Origin: Flavobacteriaceae bacterium
Lineage (GTDB): Bacteria; Bacteroidota; Bacteroidia; Flavobacteriales; Flavobacteriaceae
Assembly (NCBI GenBank): GCA_002690085.1
Contig: NZDM01000045.1
Span: 1 to 6,307, forward strand
Length of the DNA stretch: 6,307 bases
Reading direction: 5' to 3'
Below, piece by piece: positions 1 to 6,245 of this stretch. Made by a program: the position numbers and the translations under genes. The stretch's first letter is position 1, and each line of letters opens with the position of its first letter. Under the pieces are notes generated by a model. The model was not told where the DNA came from. It made no database searches and saw nothing but the letters and a program-made list of their open reading frames with translations.

Positions 1-321
1 GCTACTGTTACTGCTCTTGCCAATGCCAGAAACATTGGTGGTGTAAGCTTTGATGGCACAGCTAATATTGATCTTCCTGGCGTCAATACCGCTGGTAATC
101 AAGACACTACTGGCAACGCTGATACTGCTACTAAGACAAAAGGGCTCCTTGATATTGCAACTAGCAGTTCGGCTCGACAGCAAAAAATAAATAGCACTAG
201 TGCAGTACAAGGAGAAATGTTTCTTGAGGCACACACGTCTGTTCATAAACTATGGATTTGCACTAAGGCAGCAACAGGTGGGAACTCTGGTGAATGGAAA
301 TATACAGGACTCATAGCTTAG
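1..321 (+). CDS. Fibre-like structural protein with tail-fibre repeat, C-terminal fragment
   Basis: This is the open 3' end of a gene entering from the left edge; frame 1 stays open from base 1 to the TAG at 319-321 (106 residues). Residues 1-44 contain one unit of a low-complexity repeat rich in Gly, Ala, Thr and Asn, with cores NARNIGGVSFDGTANI and LPGVNTAGNQDTTGNA. This unit is well known from tail fibres of marine phages and from fibre or surface proteins of algal giant viruses, where it occurs in tandem. The next unit breaks down after residue 44, so this is probably the last copy. Residues 70-106 form a different C-terminal tail containing KLWIC and GEWKYTG, like the short W/G-containing ends of many fibre proteins. 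A virion fibre or host-attachment role is inferred from the repeat family. The missing N-terminus hides repeat number and any anchoring domain. A hairpin starts one base after the stop. Confidence 0.75.
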   Translation, partial: ATVTALANARNIGGVSFDGTANIDLPGVNTAGNQDTTGNADTATKTKGLLDIATSSSARQQKINSTSAVQGEMFLEAHTSVHKLWICTKAATGGNSGEWKYTGLIA

Positions 322-358
322 AGACTTTTTATCAACTATATAAAATGATAAAAAATCT
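322..358 (+). terminator. Hairpin 3'-end signal after the fibre gene
   Basis: Immediately after the TAG at 319-321 the sequence folds back. TTTTTATCA (326-334) pairs with TGATAAAAA (346-354) across an 11-base loop (335-345). Beyond one C/A mismatch (325/355) the arms continue as AGA (322-324) with TCT (356-358), giving 12 pairs. In Mimivirus, mRNA 3' ends are set by hairpins just downstream of stop codons, and this fits that pattern. It also overlaps possible upstream start codons of the next ORF (294 and 345), which argues for a start further downstream. Confidence 0.6.
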
Positions 359-419
359 GATTATAGCATTACTATTTGCACCACATCCAAAGAAACATAA
401 TTTAGGAAATCATATAATT

Positions 420-674
420 ATGAAGTATGAAGATACATCAGAAGGGCCACCGGGAATAACAGATAAAAGATATAATTTTGGAAAAAATAAATGGATGAAT
501 GATAGATTATTTGAACTCCAAAGCGCACGTATAAGTATTATTGATAAAGAGGAAATTGCAAAAGATGTATTAGACTTATTAGATATTGATGATATAACTA
601 GAATGGGATTTAATTTAATGGCCGGAGGTTTAACAGGGGATTGGGATTTTACGCATTTTGATCACCAAAGTTAA
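420..674 (+). CDS. Small acidic protein of unknown function
   Basis: I do not recognise this 84-residue protein. The reading frame is open from ATG 294, with further ATGs at 345 and 420. The 294 start overlaps the fibre gene by 28 bases, and the 345 start lies inside the hairpin at 322-358, so ATG 420 is preferred. It is preceded by an AT-rich stretch that could hold a promoter. If 345 were used, the protein would gain a short hydrophobic N-terminus (IKNLIIALLFA). From 420 it reads as a soluble, Asp/Glu-rich protein. A Gly-Pro-Pro-Gly turn is near residue 10, an acidic helix-like stretch (KEEIAKDVLDLLDIDD) lies in the middle, and the end is Gly/Asp/Phe-containing (GGLTGDWDFTHFD). It ends 16 bases before the kinase ATG with no strong hairpin between, so the two may share a transcript. 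It could be a lineage-specific small viral protein; a chance ORF is not excluded. Confidence 0.5.
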   Translation: MKYEDTSEGPPGITDKRYNFGKNKWMNDRLFELQSARISIIDKEEIAKDVLDLLDIDDITRMGFNLMAGGLTGDWDFTHFDHQS

Positions 675-690
675 TGTTATATTAAAGTAT

Positions 691-1923
691 ATGGAACGTT
701 ATGGAAATATAAAAGGTGGAAAAGTGATAGGAGTAGGTTCATTCGGTTGTGTTTTTTCACCGCCATTACCATGCAAAGAAGGACAGAAACAACCAACCAA
801 AGATATGGTATCCAAATTGATGGAAAGTGATGATGCTGAAAAAGAAATGTCCGAGATTGACCGCGTTACAGAGCGACTAGGCCAAATACCAAATGCAGGA
901 AGGTATTTTGGTGGTTTTGATACATACATTTGTCAAGCTGATAGTATAACACCGGACGATGTGCGAGGTTTTAATTGTCATGTTGGAGATGTTACAAAAT
1001 TAATTAATGATACTAGATCGCCGTTAGAATTACCTGAACTTAGCATATTACAACAAAAAGATCTTGGTAAAACAGTGCATGATTACCTTACAACAGTTGA
1101 TTCTCAAGAAAATCTGAAGAGTTTTCTTCAAAATATGGTAAATCTTTTAAATAATGGTATTATTCCTATGAATAATTTGGGTATTTATCATCTAGATATT
1201 AAGTCCGATAATGTATTAGTAAATGATAATTTACCTGTTTTAATTGATTGGGGTCTTAGTTATATGACAGATGATAGTAAGCCTATTGTAAATGCTTTTA
1301 CACGTGGAAAAATATTTAATCCAGAAGTCACAAATGTGCCTATGACTGCATTTTGTATGTTTAATGAACCATTGGTTGCTCGTGCTTTTTATAAGACAGC
1401 TGATAATGTAGGTGGTATGCTTGATTTTCATGGTTTATCGGGTGCAAGTACTGTAAGATCTATCATTCATAAATTGTATACTAGTCCTACAGAAAGTGAA
1501 TCGCAGCACTTGAGGTATTTACTTGGAGGAATTATCAATCCAGTTATAGAAGTAATGAAACAAGATTATGAGAGTCAAGAAAAACAATATCCATTTACTG
1601 GTAGCGAAATGCTTCTTTCACATTATTTATCAGTTCAAAGAGATTTGTATTTCAAAGATGGAGTAGTAAATCATAATCAATTATATCAGGATTTTTTTTA
1701 CAATGTAGATATTTGGGGTTGGGTAATGACATTTGTACCACTTTTAAAATCTAGTATAAGTGGGTCAAATGGTTCCTTGAGTAAGTTTTTACCAGATTCC
1801 AAAAGAAGAAGTATTCGTTTAATGTGTGCTAAAATGGTTGAATATTTATTTGTATGTGATACAGGAAAGTACGATGTAGGTGTAATTATCGCATTTGTAG
1901 AAAATGTAATTGAAATATTATAA
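691..1923 (+). CDS. Viral serine/threonine protein kinase
   Basis: This 410-residue protein kinase has an essentially complete catalytic core. The glycine-rich loop G14-V-G16-S-F-G19 is followed by CVFSPPLPC, a form common in kinases of mimiviruses and phycodnaviruses. K42 (VSKL) is the likely ATP-anchoring lysine, with a Glu-rich helix C region at about 50-61. The catalytic loop is H167-L-D169-I-K171-S-D-N174 and the metal-binding motif is D186-W187-G188 in place of DFG. The catalytic Lys, Asp, Asn and metal Asp are all present, so an active enzyme is expected. Substrates are unknown; such kinases are often virion-packaged or modify host signalling. The frame can extend upstream to a TTG at 658, but the first ATG is 691, which avoids overlapping the preceding ORF. 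Residues from about 240 onward are poorly conserved C-lobe and tail. The next gene starts 15 bases after the stop. Confidence 0.88.
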   Translation: MERYGNIKGGKVIGVGSFGCVFSPPLPCKEGQKQPTKDMVSKLMESDDAEKEMSEIDRVTERLGQIPNAGRYFGGFDTYICQADSITPDDVRGFNCHVGDVTKLINDTRSPLELPELSILQQKDLGKTVHDYLTTVDSQENLKSFLQNMVNLLNNGIIPMNNLGIYHLDIKSDNVLVNDNLPVLIDWGLSYMTDDSKPIVNAFTRGKIFNPEVTNVPMTAFCMFNEPLVARAFYKTADNVGGMLDFHGLSGASTVRSIIHKLYTSPTESESQHLRYLLGGIINPVIEVMKQDYESQEKQYPFTGSEMLLSHYLSVQRDLYFKDGVVNHNQLYQDFFYNVDIWGWVMTFVPLLKSSISGSNGSLSKFLPDSKRRSIRLMCAKMVEYLFVCDTGKYDVGVIIAFVENVIEIL

Positions 1924-1938
1924 TAATAATTATGTATA

Positions 1939-3084
1939 ATGAATACAACAGTTGGTTATGTAGTAGGTGTTTTTGATAAATATCATCATGGTCACCAATT
2001 TTTATTAGAGAGATGCAAAAAACAGTGTGATTCTCTAATTGTCGGTGTTCATACTGATGTTTTTGTAGAAAGTTATAAACGGAAACCATTTGATAACGAA
2101 GAAAAAAGGTATGAAAATATAAAGAATAGTCAATTGGCAGATGAAATTGTTATTATCGGAGATGATCATGGTTCGTTAATTAGAAAATATAAGGTAACAA
2201 AAATGTTCCATGGAGACGATTGGGAAATAAATAGTTATAAAAAACAAATTAAATATTATGAAGATGGGCTAGATAAATTAGGCGTTGAGTTAATCTTGTT
2301 ACCATACACAAAAGGTATATCAACTACAATGCAAATTACAAATAAAATGCCAAATATGGCGAACTACAAAGAATACTTATTTGATCTAGATAACACATTA
2401 TTATTGAACCATAAAGCTATGCCATTTGCAATAGAATTAATTAAAAAAATCAGATTATTAAAAAAGAAAATTAAGGTTGTTACTAACAATAATAGGTACT
2501 CACCAAAGGAGATATCAGATTCGTTGAATATAGCGGGAATACAAATAGAAGAAGAAGAGATATATTCATCTCTCAGACATGCACAATCCTATATAATGAA
2601 GCATTATTCGGGTAAAAAAGTATATGTTTGGGGAACAGAAAGTGCAAATAATTGGTTGTCAAAAAATAATATTAAAATTGATCTAATTGAAAATGCAGAG
2701 GTAATTGTTGTATTATATAAGAACGATTATTGCTACAATGATTTGGTTAAACTTGTTACAAAATGTAATGACGTACCATATATAATTGGAAATATTGATT
2801 ATACTTATCCTGATAATACATTAAAATTACCAGATACCGGATGTATTGAAAGTATAATTAAAAATTGTACAGGAAAAGATCCAATATTAGTATGTGGAAA
2901 AACAAACCCTAGTATGATAGAGGTGCATCCAAATAGTTTAATGATAGGCGATAGTTTACGCACTGATAAAGTATTTGCTGATAATGCAAATATAGATTTT
3001 TTTCATTTACATGAAAATGGAGATATAAGTAACTTAGGTGTGGTGTGTGATTATATAGATAATACATTTTGTAAAGAGAAATAG
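1939..3084 (+). CDS. Fused cytidylyltransferase (TagD-like) and HAD-IIA phosphatase (NagD-like)
   Basis: A 381-residue bifunctional enzyme. Residues 1-133 are a cytidylyltransferase of the glycerol-3-phosphate/choline-phosphate type. It has the nucleotide-binding loop V11-F-D-K-Y-H16-H-G-H19 (HxGH signature), HGDDWE at 91-96 (as in TagD) and the KGISTT signature at 125-130. This family joins CTP and a phospho-alcohol to give a CDP-alcohol plus pyrophosphate. Residues 145-381 are a HAD hydrolase of subfamily IIA. Motif I is D149-L-D151-N-T153, motif II is T182-N-N-N, a C2-type cap spans roughly 205-300, motif III is the GKTNP lysine (K321), and motif IV is GDSLRTD (337-343). Known relatives dephosphorylate small phosphates such as phosphoglycolate, glycerol phosphate, nucleotides or pyridoxal phosphate. 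Both active sites look intact. The substrate (glycerol, ribitol, choline or ethanolamine phosphate) cannot be read from sequence. It converges on a LicD-family gene, which would use a CDP-alcohol. ATG 1939 lies 15 bases after the kinase stop. Confidence 0.9.
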   Translation: MNTTVGYVVGVFDKYHHGHQFLLERCKKQCDSLIVGVHTDVFVESYKRKPFDNEEKRYENIKNSQLADEIVIIGDDHGSLIRKYKVTKMFHGDDWEINSYKKQIKYYEDGLDKLGVELILLPYTKGISTTMQITNKMPNMANYKEYLFDLDNTLLLNHKAMPFAIELIKKIRLLKKKIKVVTNNNRYSPKEISDSLNIAGIQIEEEEIYSSLRHAQSYIMKHYSGKKVYVWGTESANNWLSKNNIKIDLIENAEVIVVLYKNDYCYNDLVKLVTKCNDVPYIIGNIDYTYPDNTLKLPDTGCIESIIKNCTGKDPILVCGKTNPSMIEVHPNSLMIGDSLRTDKVFADNANIDFFHLHENGDISNLGVVCDYIDNTFCKEK

Positions 3085-3085
3085 G

Positions 3086-3113
3086 ATCATATTATAAAAA
3101 TAAATAATATGAT
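3086..3113. terminator. Symmetrical hairpin between convergent genes (shared 3'-end signal)
   Basis: ATCATATTAT (3086-3095) is perfectly complementary to ATAATATGAT (3104-3113) across an 8-base A-rich loop. The plus-strand transcript could add two G-U pairs outside (3084-3085 with 3114-3115). It begins two bases after the TAG of the cytidylyltransferase-phosphatase gene and lies ten bases past the TAG of the opposing LicD-like gene. A single palindrome could therefore end both transcripts, as described for the hairpin 3' ends of Mimivirus mRNAs. Confidence 0.65.
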
Positions 3114-3122
3114 TTCAACTTA

Positions 3123-4490
3123 CTAATGTAATTTCATAGATATTCCTTTAATATGTGATGCTCTCATAGGAAATAAATTGTTTATAGAATTAGTTATACT
3201 TTGTCGATTTTGTTGAAAATGGGAAGAAATATTGTATATTTTTTTATTTAATTGTTTATTTTGTAAAATCTTAGCATTTGATGGATCAGCAAGACGCAAT
3301 GCATTTTTACTTAGTTTATCAATAGGAAGACATTGCTCTAATATTTGTTCTCGTGTTGTTATAAGGTTATTATTTGAATTATGAATAATATTAAAAAATG
3401 CTTTATCACAACTGCGAAGTTTTCCATAAATCTTATAATGTATAGTTGGTCTGTAAAGAATGATATCTCCTGCAAAAAAAACTAATTTTGCAGGTATGGA
3501 ACATTTACCATCTTTAGTTAAGCTATCTATAACAGATAATACATCTGGTAATAGCTTGAAATAATTTTTACAATTAATTGGAAAAATGTTTGATGAATCA
3601 TAACTGGGTAGATTTATATCTTTCCATGATTTACATTTTGATTCTGTAGCTTTTATATTAATATATTCCATTGCCTTATCTTCTAACCTGTAAAATGCTT
3701 CCAAATATGGTTTAGATTCTTGATTATTTAATTTAATATTAATTGAATCTCTAAAATGACTTATAATATGAATATGTTCTACTGGAGATGGTTGATATCC
3801 CCTATTCATAAATGCTAGAAACTCATTAGAAAAAGCAATAGGTGGTAAATAAACATTGTAATTTTTAATATTGGCTTTTATTGCTGGAAATATTAAAGAT
3901 GAAGATTCTCCTTCATTTCTAGGTACTGGCCATGTAACACTTGCATTTCCAATTGCTTCCGAGTAATATTGTCTTTGTCCTCTTGGCCACCGAATAGTTC
4001 CATCACTTATATCTACAAAAAATACATCTAGTTGGGCTAATGCCCATGCTTGATTTTTTTCTTCATTGTCTTTTGAATAGGGCGTTATAGGTAATCGGAT
4101 AAACATATTCATTCCAAATATAGTATGGCCGTGTGCATATCCACACTTGAATGCTTCTCCAAAGATATTTTTTAATTTTTTCAAAGCAGCATGTAATCTT
4201 GTGATATTAGCACTATCGTTTGGAATAATAATATCCCAGTCATCCATATGTGGTTGTTCATGGGCATATCTAAGAAGACCAATTAATGAACCAAAATAGA
4301 TACAGTGAATGACACCTGCTTTTTCAATTTCTTCTAAAAATATTTTTACAAACTCCCAGCCAATGGTCGATCTTCTTGTTAATCTTTTATTTGTGTGTTT
4401 AAAAGCATAGACATCTGATAAAGATAAATTATTTGGATCTGCATCAATGTTTTTAATTAACATATTATACACTTTGTCGCTTGTATACAT
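3123..4490 (-). CDS. LicD-family phosphotransferase (nucleotidyltransferase fold)
   Basis: A 455-residue protein whose N-terminal half matches the LicD/fukutin family. The motif YFGSLIGLLR (65-74) is followed by HMDDWDIIIP (81-90), where D84 and D86 are the likely metal-binding pair. A third acidic strand, LDVFFVD (154-160), matches the usual LicD 'DIFPLD' position. LicD enzymes move phosphocholine from CDP-choline to bacterial glycans; the related fukutin and FKRP move ribitol phosphate from CDP-ribitol to a glycoprotein. This one probably transfers a phospho-alcohol to a sugar, with the CDP donor perhaps made by the convergent neighbour. No signal peptide or clear transmembrane segment is visible, suggesting action in the cytoplasm or viral factory. 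Residues from about 230 to 455 are a Lys/Asn/Ile/Ser-rich extension I cannot assign, beyond the usual LicD size of roughly 270-300 residues. The ATG at 4488-4490 is the first in frame. Family call fairly firm; substrate unknown. Confidence 0.8.
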   Translation of the reverse strand: MYTSDKVYNMLIKNIDADPNNLSLSDVYAFKHTNKRLTRRSTIGWEFVKIFLEEIEKAGVIHCIYFGSLIGLLRYAHEQPHMDDWDIIIPNDSANITRLHAALKKLKNIFGEAFKCGYAHGHTIFGMNMFIRLPITPYSKDNEEKNQAWALAQLDVFFVDISDGTIRWPRGQRQYYSEAIGNASVTWPVPRNEGESSSLIFPAIKANIKNYNVYLPPIAFSNEFLAFMNRGYQPSPVEHIHIISHFRDSINIKLNNQESKPYLEAFYRLEDKAMEYINIKATESKCKSWKDINLPSYDSSNIFPINCKNYFKLLPDVLSVIDSLTKDGKCSIPAKLVFFAGDIILYRPTIHYKIYGKLRSCDKAFFNIIHNSNNNLITTREQILEQCLPIDKLSKNALRLADPSNAKILQNKQLNKKIYNISSHFQQNRQSITNSINNLFPMRASHIKGISMKLH

Positions 4491-4533
4491 TTATAATAGG
4501 AGTCTATTATTTATCTATTATTCTAATTATCGT

Positions 4534-4565
4534 TATCATATTATCAATGTCTTGATAAAATGATA
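4534..4565 (-). terminator. Hairpin 3'-end signal of the capsid gene
   Basis: TATCAT (4534-4539) and TTATCAA (4541-4547) pair with ATGATA (4560-4565) and TTGATAA (4552-4558). This gives a 13-pair stem with one A/A mismatch (4540/4559) and a four-base loop (4548-4551). It lies 27 bases beyond the MCP stop codon in the direction of MCP transcription and 43 bases before the ATG of the LicD-like gene. That is where a Mimivirus-type mRNA 3'-end hairpin would be expected. The 102-base spacer 4491-4592 must also hold the promoter of the LicD-like gene; I see no clear consensus there apart from high A/T content. Confidence 0.65.
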
Positions 4566-4592
4566 TATGGTTTAGTGGAGGCGTTAAGCAAC

Positions 4593-6245
4593 TTAGTTGC
4601 TGTAGGCAAGACCACCCATGCCCGACATTACGCGGAGCACATTGTAGTTGGTAGCGTAGACGCGGACCTTGGCGGTCTTGGTACCCTCAACAGTGGCGTT
4701 GGAAAGCACAAGCTGAAGGGTGGCGTTATCAATACGCGAGAAGTTGCAAGAGCCAGATGGCTGGTGCTCCTCAGGGCGAAGTGCGAAGGAGTACACGTTA
4801 ATGCCAGTGTCTGGGTTGCGAGTGTGGTGCTGGTATGGCTGCACAAGGTCGAAGTAGGTACCCTCACGCTCAGAGAAGCGGTCCTGGCCGTTAAGCTGAA
4901 GCTTAGCAGTCACGACAGGGTTCTCACCCCAGCAGTGCATGTCAAGAGCGGTTTCAGCAAGAACGAAGGATCCAGCATCGGAAACACCAGACATGATGCC
5001 ACTGTTAGCTGGGTTGCCTGCAGGTCCACCGAATCCAGGGTTGCTGTACTGGGAACCGCCGTTAGGGGCCATAGTAGCAAGGTTGCTGGTAGCCCAGAAA
5101 TTGTCACCGTCAACATCAGCTGCACCAGCGTCAACAAATAGACCGGAGCCGTTAATGTAGCTAGCAGCATCCTGGCCAATAGCACCAGGTCCAGAGAATG
5201 CATGAAGAGCATTAGGAAGAGCATCGACAGCATCGGAGTAGTTGAATGGCTGAGCACCAAGGGTCTTGAAAAGAACAGAGTTGCAGTCAAGGGATGCGCA
5301 GTAGTCAACGTTAGCATCAGGCTGAACAACCCACACAAGCTCCTTGCAAGGGTGGTTGAAGTTCAACTTGATCTTGTTGCTGGAAGAACCGACAGACTCG
5401 TCACCAGTGAACTGAAGCTGCTCAATGAGGTACTCGTGAGGGTTCTGTGCCATGCGTCGGCGCTCATCAGTGTCAAGGAACACGTAATCAACGTAGAGCG
5501 AAGCGGCAACAAGAGACTGGTTGTAAGCGTTGGTAGCCTTCTGGCTGGAACCAGCACCGCTGGTACCACACTCAAGAGAGTTGACAGCCCACAAGCACTC
5601 ATCGATAGGTCGGATATCAAGGTTGACACGGACCTCGTGGTACTGAAGAGCGATCAAAGGAAGAGCGAGACCTGGGTTACGGCAGTACCAGAACTGGAAT
5701 GGCACGTAAAGGGTGGTCTCAGGAAGAGCATTGCGAGGAGCGCACACCTGGCGGGGTGCGTTGGAATCGCAAGGTCCATCAACATCAGCGAAAGAAGGAT
5801 CAGTGATGTAGGTAAGCTGGGTGGTATTACCAACCATCTTGTAGTAGCCACGCTCCTGCTCCTTGGAAAGAGTTAGCTGGTTCCAGATGTGCATCCAGTC
5901 ACCGTATTGGCGATCGATGCGCTGGCCACCAATCTCAACCTCAACCTGGGCAATAAGCTGCTCACCAGGGAAATCAAGCCAGCGAGCGAAGTTGGCAAGA
6001 GAAGTACCGATCTCAGGAAGAGTTACCTGAAGATAGGTGCGGTAGGCAAGATCACCGTTACGTGCAAGGGTGCAAGTAACACGGCGACCGAAATCAGCCT
6101 GGCCGTTGAAAGTCTGTTCAATAGACTCCATAGCAAAGTTTGTGTAGCGACGGTAGGTCACCTTCCAGAAAGTAATCTGAGGATTGCCCGTAAGATAAAC
6201 ATCCTGGGCGCCATAAGCGACAAGTTGCATTAATCCACCTCCCAT
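4593..6245 (-). CDS. Major capsid protein (double jelly-roll, NCLDV type)
   Basis: This complete 550-residue protein is the capsomer subunit of an icosahedral NCLDV virion; it folds as two jelly rolls and assembles as trimers. Diagnostic stretches in order are GGGLMQLVAYGAQDVYLTG (2-20), NPQITFWKVTYRRYTNF (21-37), VEVEIGGQRIDRQYGDW (101-117), PGLALPLIALQYHEV (191-205), YVDYVFLDTDERRR (251-264), HEYLIEQLQFTGDE (270-283), KLNFNHPCKELVWVVQ (293-308), LQLNGQDRF (449-457), SGSCNFSRIDNATLQL (497-512) and the C-terminal NYNVLRVMSGMGGLAY (533-548). The wording is closest, from memory, to algal mimivirus relatives and prasinoviruses. Residues about 311-435 are a Gly/Ala/Asn-rich insertion in the second jelly roll, probably an exposed loop. 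The start at 6243-6245 gives the canonical N-terminus; no intron interrupts the frame. GC is clearly higher than in the neighbours, as expected of a very highly expressed gene. Late expression is inferred from family. Confidence 0.97.
   Translation of the reverse strand: MGGGLMQLVAYGAQDVYLTGNPQITFWKVTYRRYTNFAMESIEQTFNGQADFGRRVTCTLARNGDLAYRTYLQVTLPEIGTSLANFARWLDFPGEQLIAQVEVEIGGQRIDRQYGDWMHIWNQLTLSKEQERGYYKMVGNTTQLTYITDPSFADVDGPCDSNAPRQVCAPRNALPETTLYVPFQFWYCRNPGLALPLIALQYHEVRVNLDIRPIDECLWAVNSLECGTSGAGSSQKATNAYNQSLVAASLYVDYVFLDTDERRRMAQNPHEYLIEQLQFTGDESVGSSSNKIKLNFNHPCKELVWVVQPDANVDYCASLDCNSVLFKTLGAQPFNYSDAVDALPNALHAFSGPGAIGQDAASYINGSGLFVDAGAADVDGDNFWATSNLATMAPNGGSQYSNPGFGGPAGNPANSGIMSGVSDAGSFVLAETALDMHCWGENPVVTAKLQLNGQDRFSEREGTYFDLVQPYQHHTRNPDTGINVYSFALRPEEHQPSGSCNFSRIDNATLQLVLSNATVEGTKTAKVRVYATNYNVLRVMSGMGGLAYSN

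Noticed and set aside
658..690. N-terminal extension of the kinase from a TTG codon at 658
   Set aside because: TTG starts are not expected in viruses translated by eukaryotic ribosomes; it would overlap the preceding ORF, and ATG 691 sits just before the kinase fold.
1905..1912. GTAATTGA upstream of the fusion gene as a degenerate early promoter motif
   Set aside because: Two mismatches to AAAATTGA and located inside the kinase coding end; not enough to call.
1917..1940. Weak inverted repeat (ATTATA/TATAAT) after the kinase stop
   Set aside because: Only six A/T pairs around a 12-base loop in a simple TAA-rich stretch, and it overlaps the next start codon; much weaker than the other hairpins.
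2674..2681. A perfect copy of the Mimivirus early promoter motif AAAATTGA
   Set aside because: It lies deep inside the HAD domain coding sequence (reading K-I-D) with no gene starting after it; in AT-rich DNA a chance copy is expected.
4587..4601. Small palindrome AGCAAC-TTA-GTTGCT with the MCP stop codon as its loop
   Set aside because: Six pairs with a three-base loop, partly fixed by the coding sequence; likely chance, and a stronger hairpin follows downstream.
4560..5876. Long plus-strand ORFs (4560-5141, 5202-5876) opposite the capsid gene
   Set aside because: They are antisense shadows of the GC-rich MCP gene; their translations show no recognisable motif and the opposite strand codes for an unmistakable MCP.
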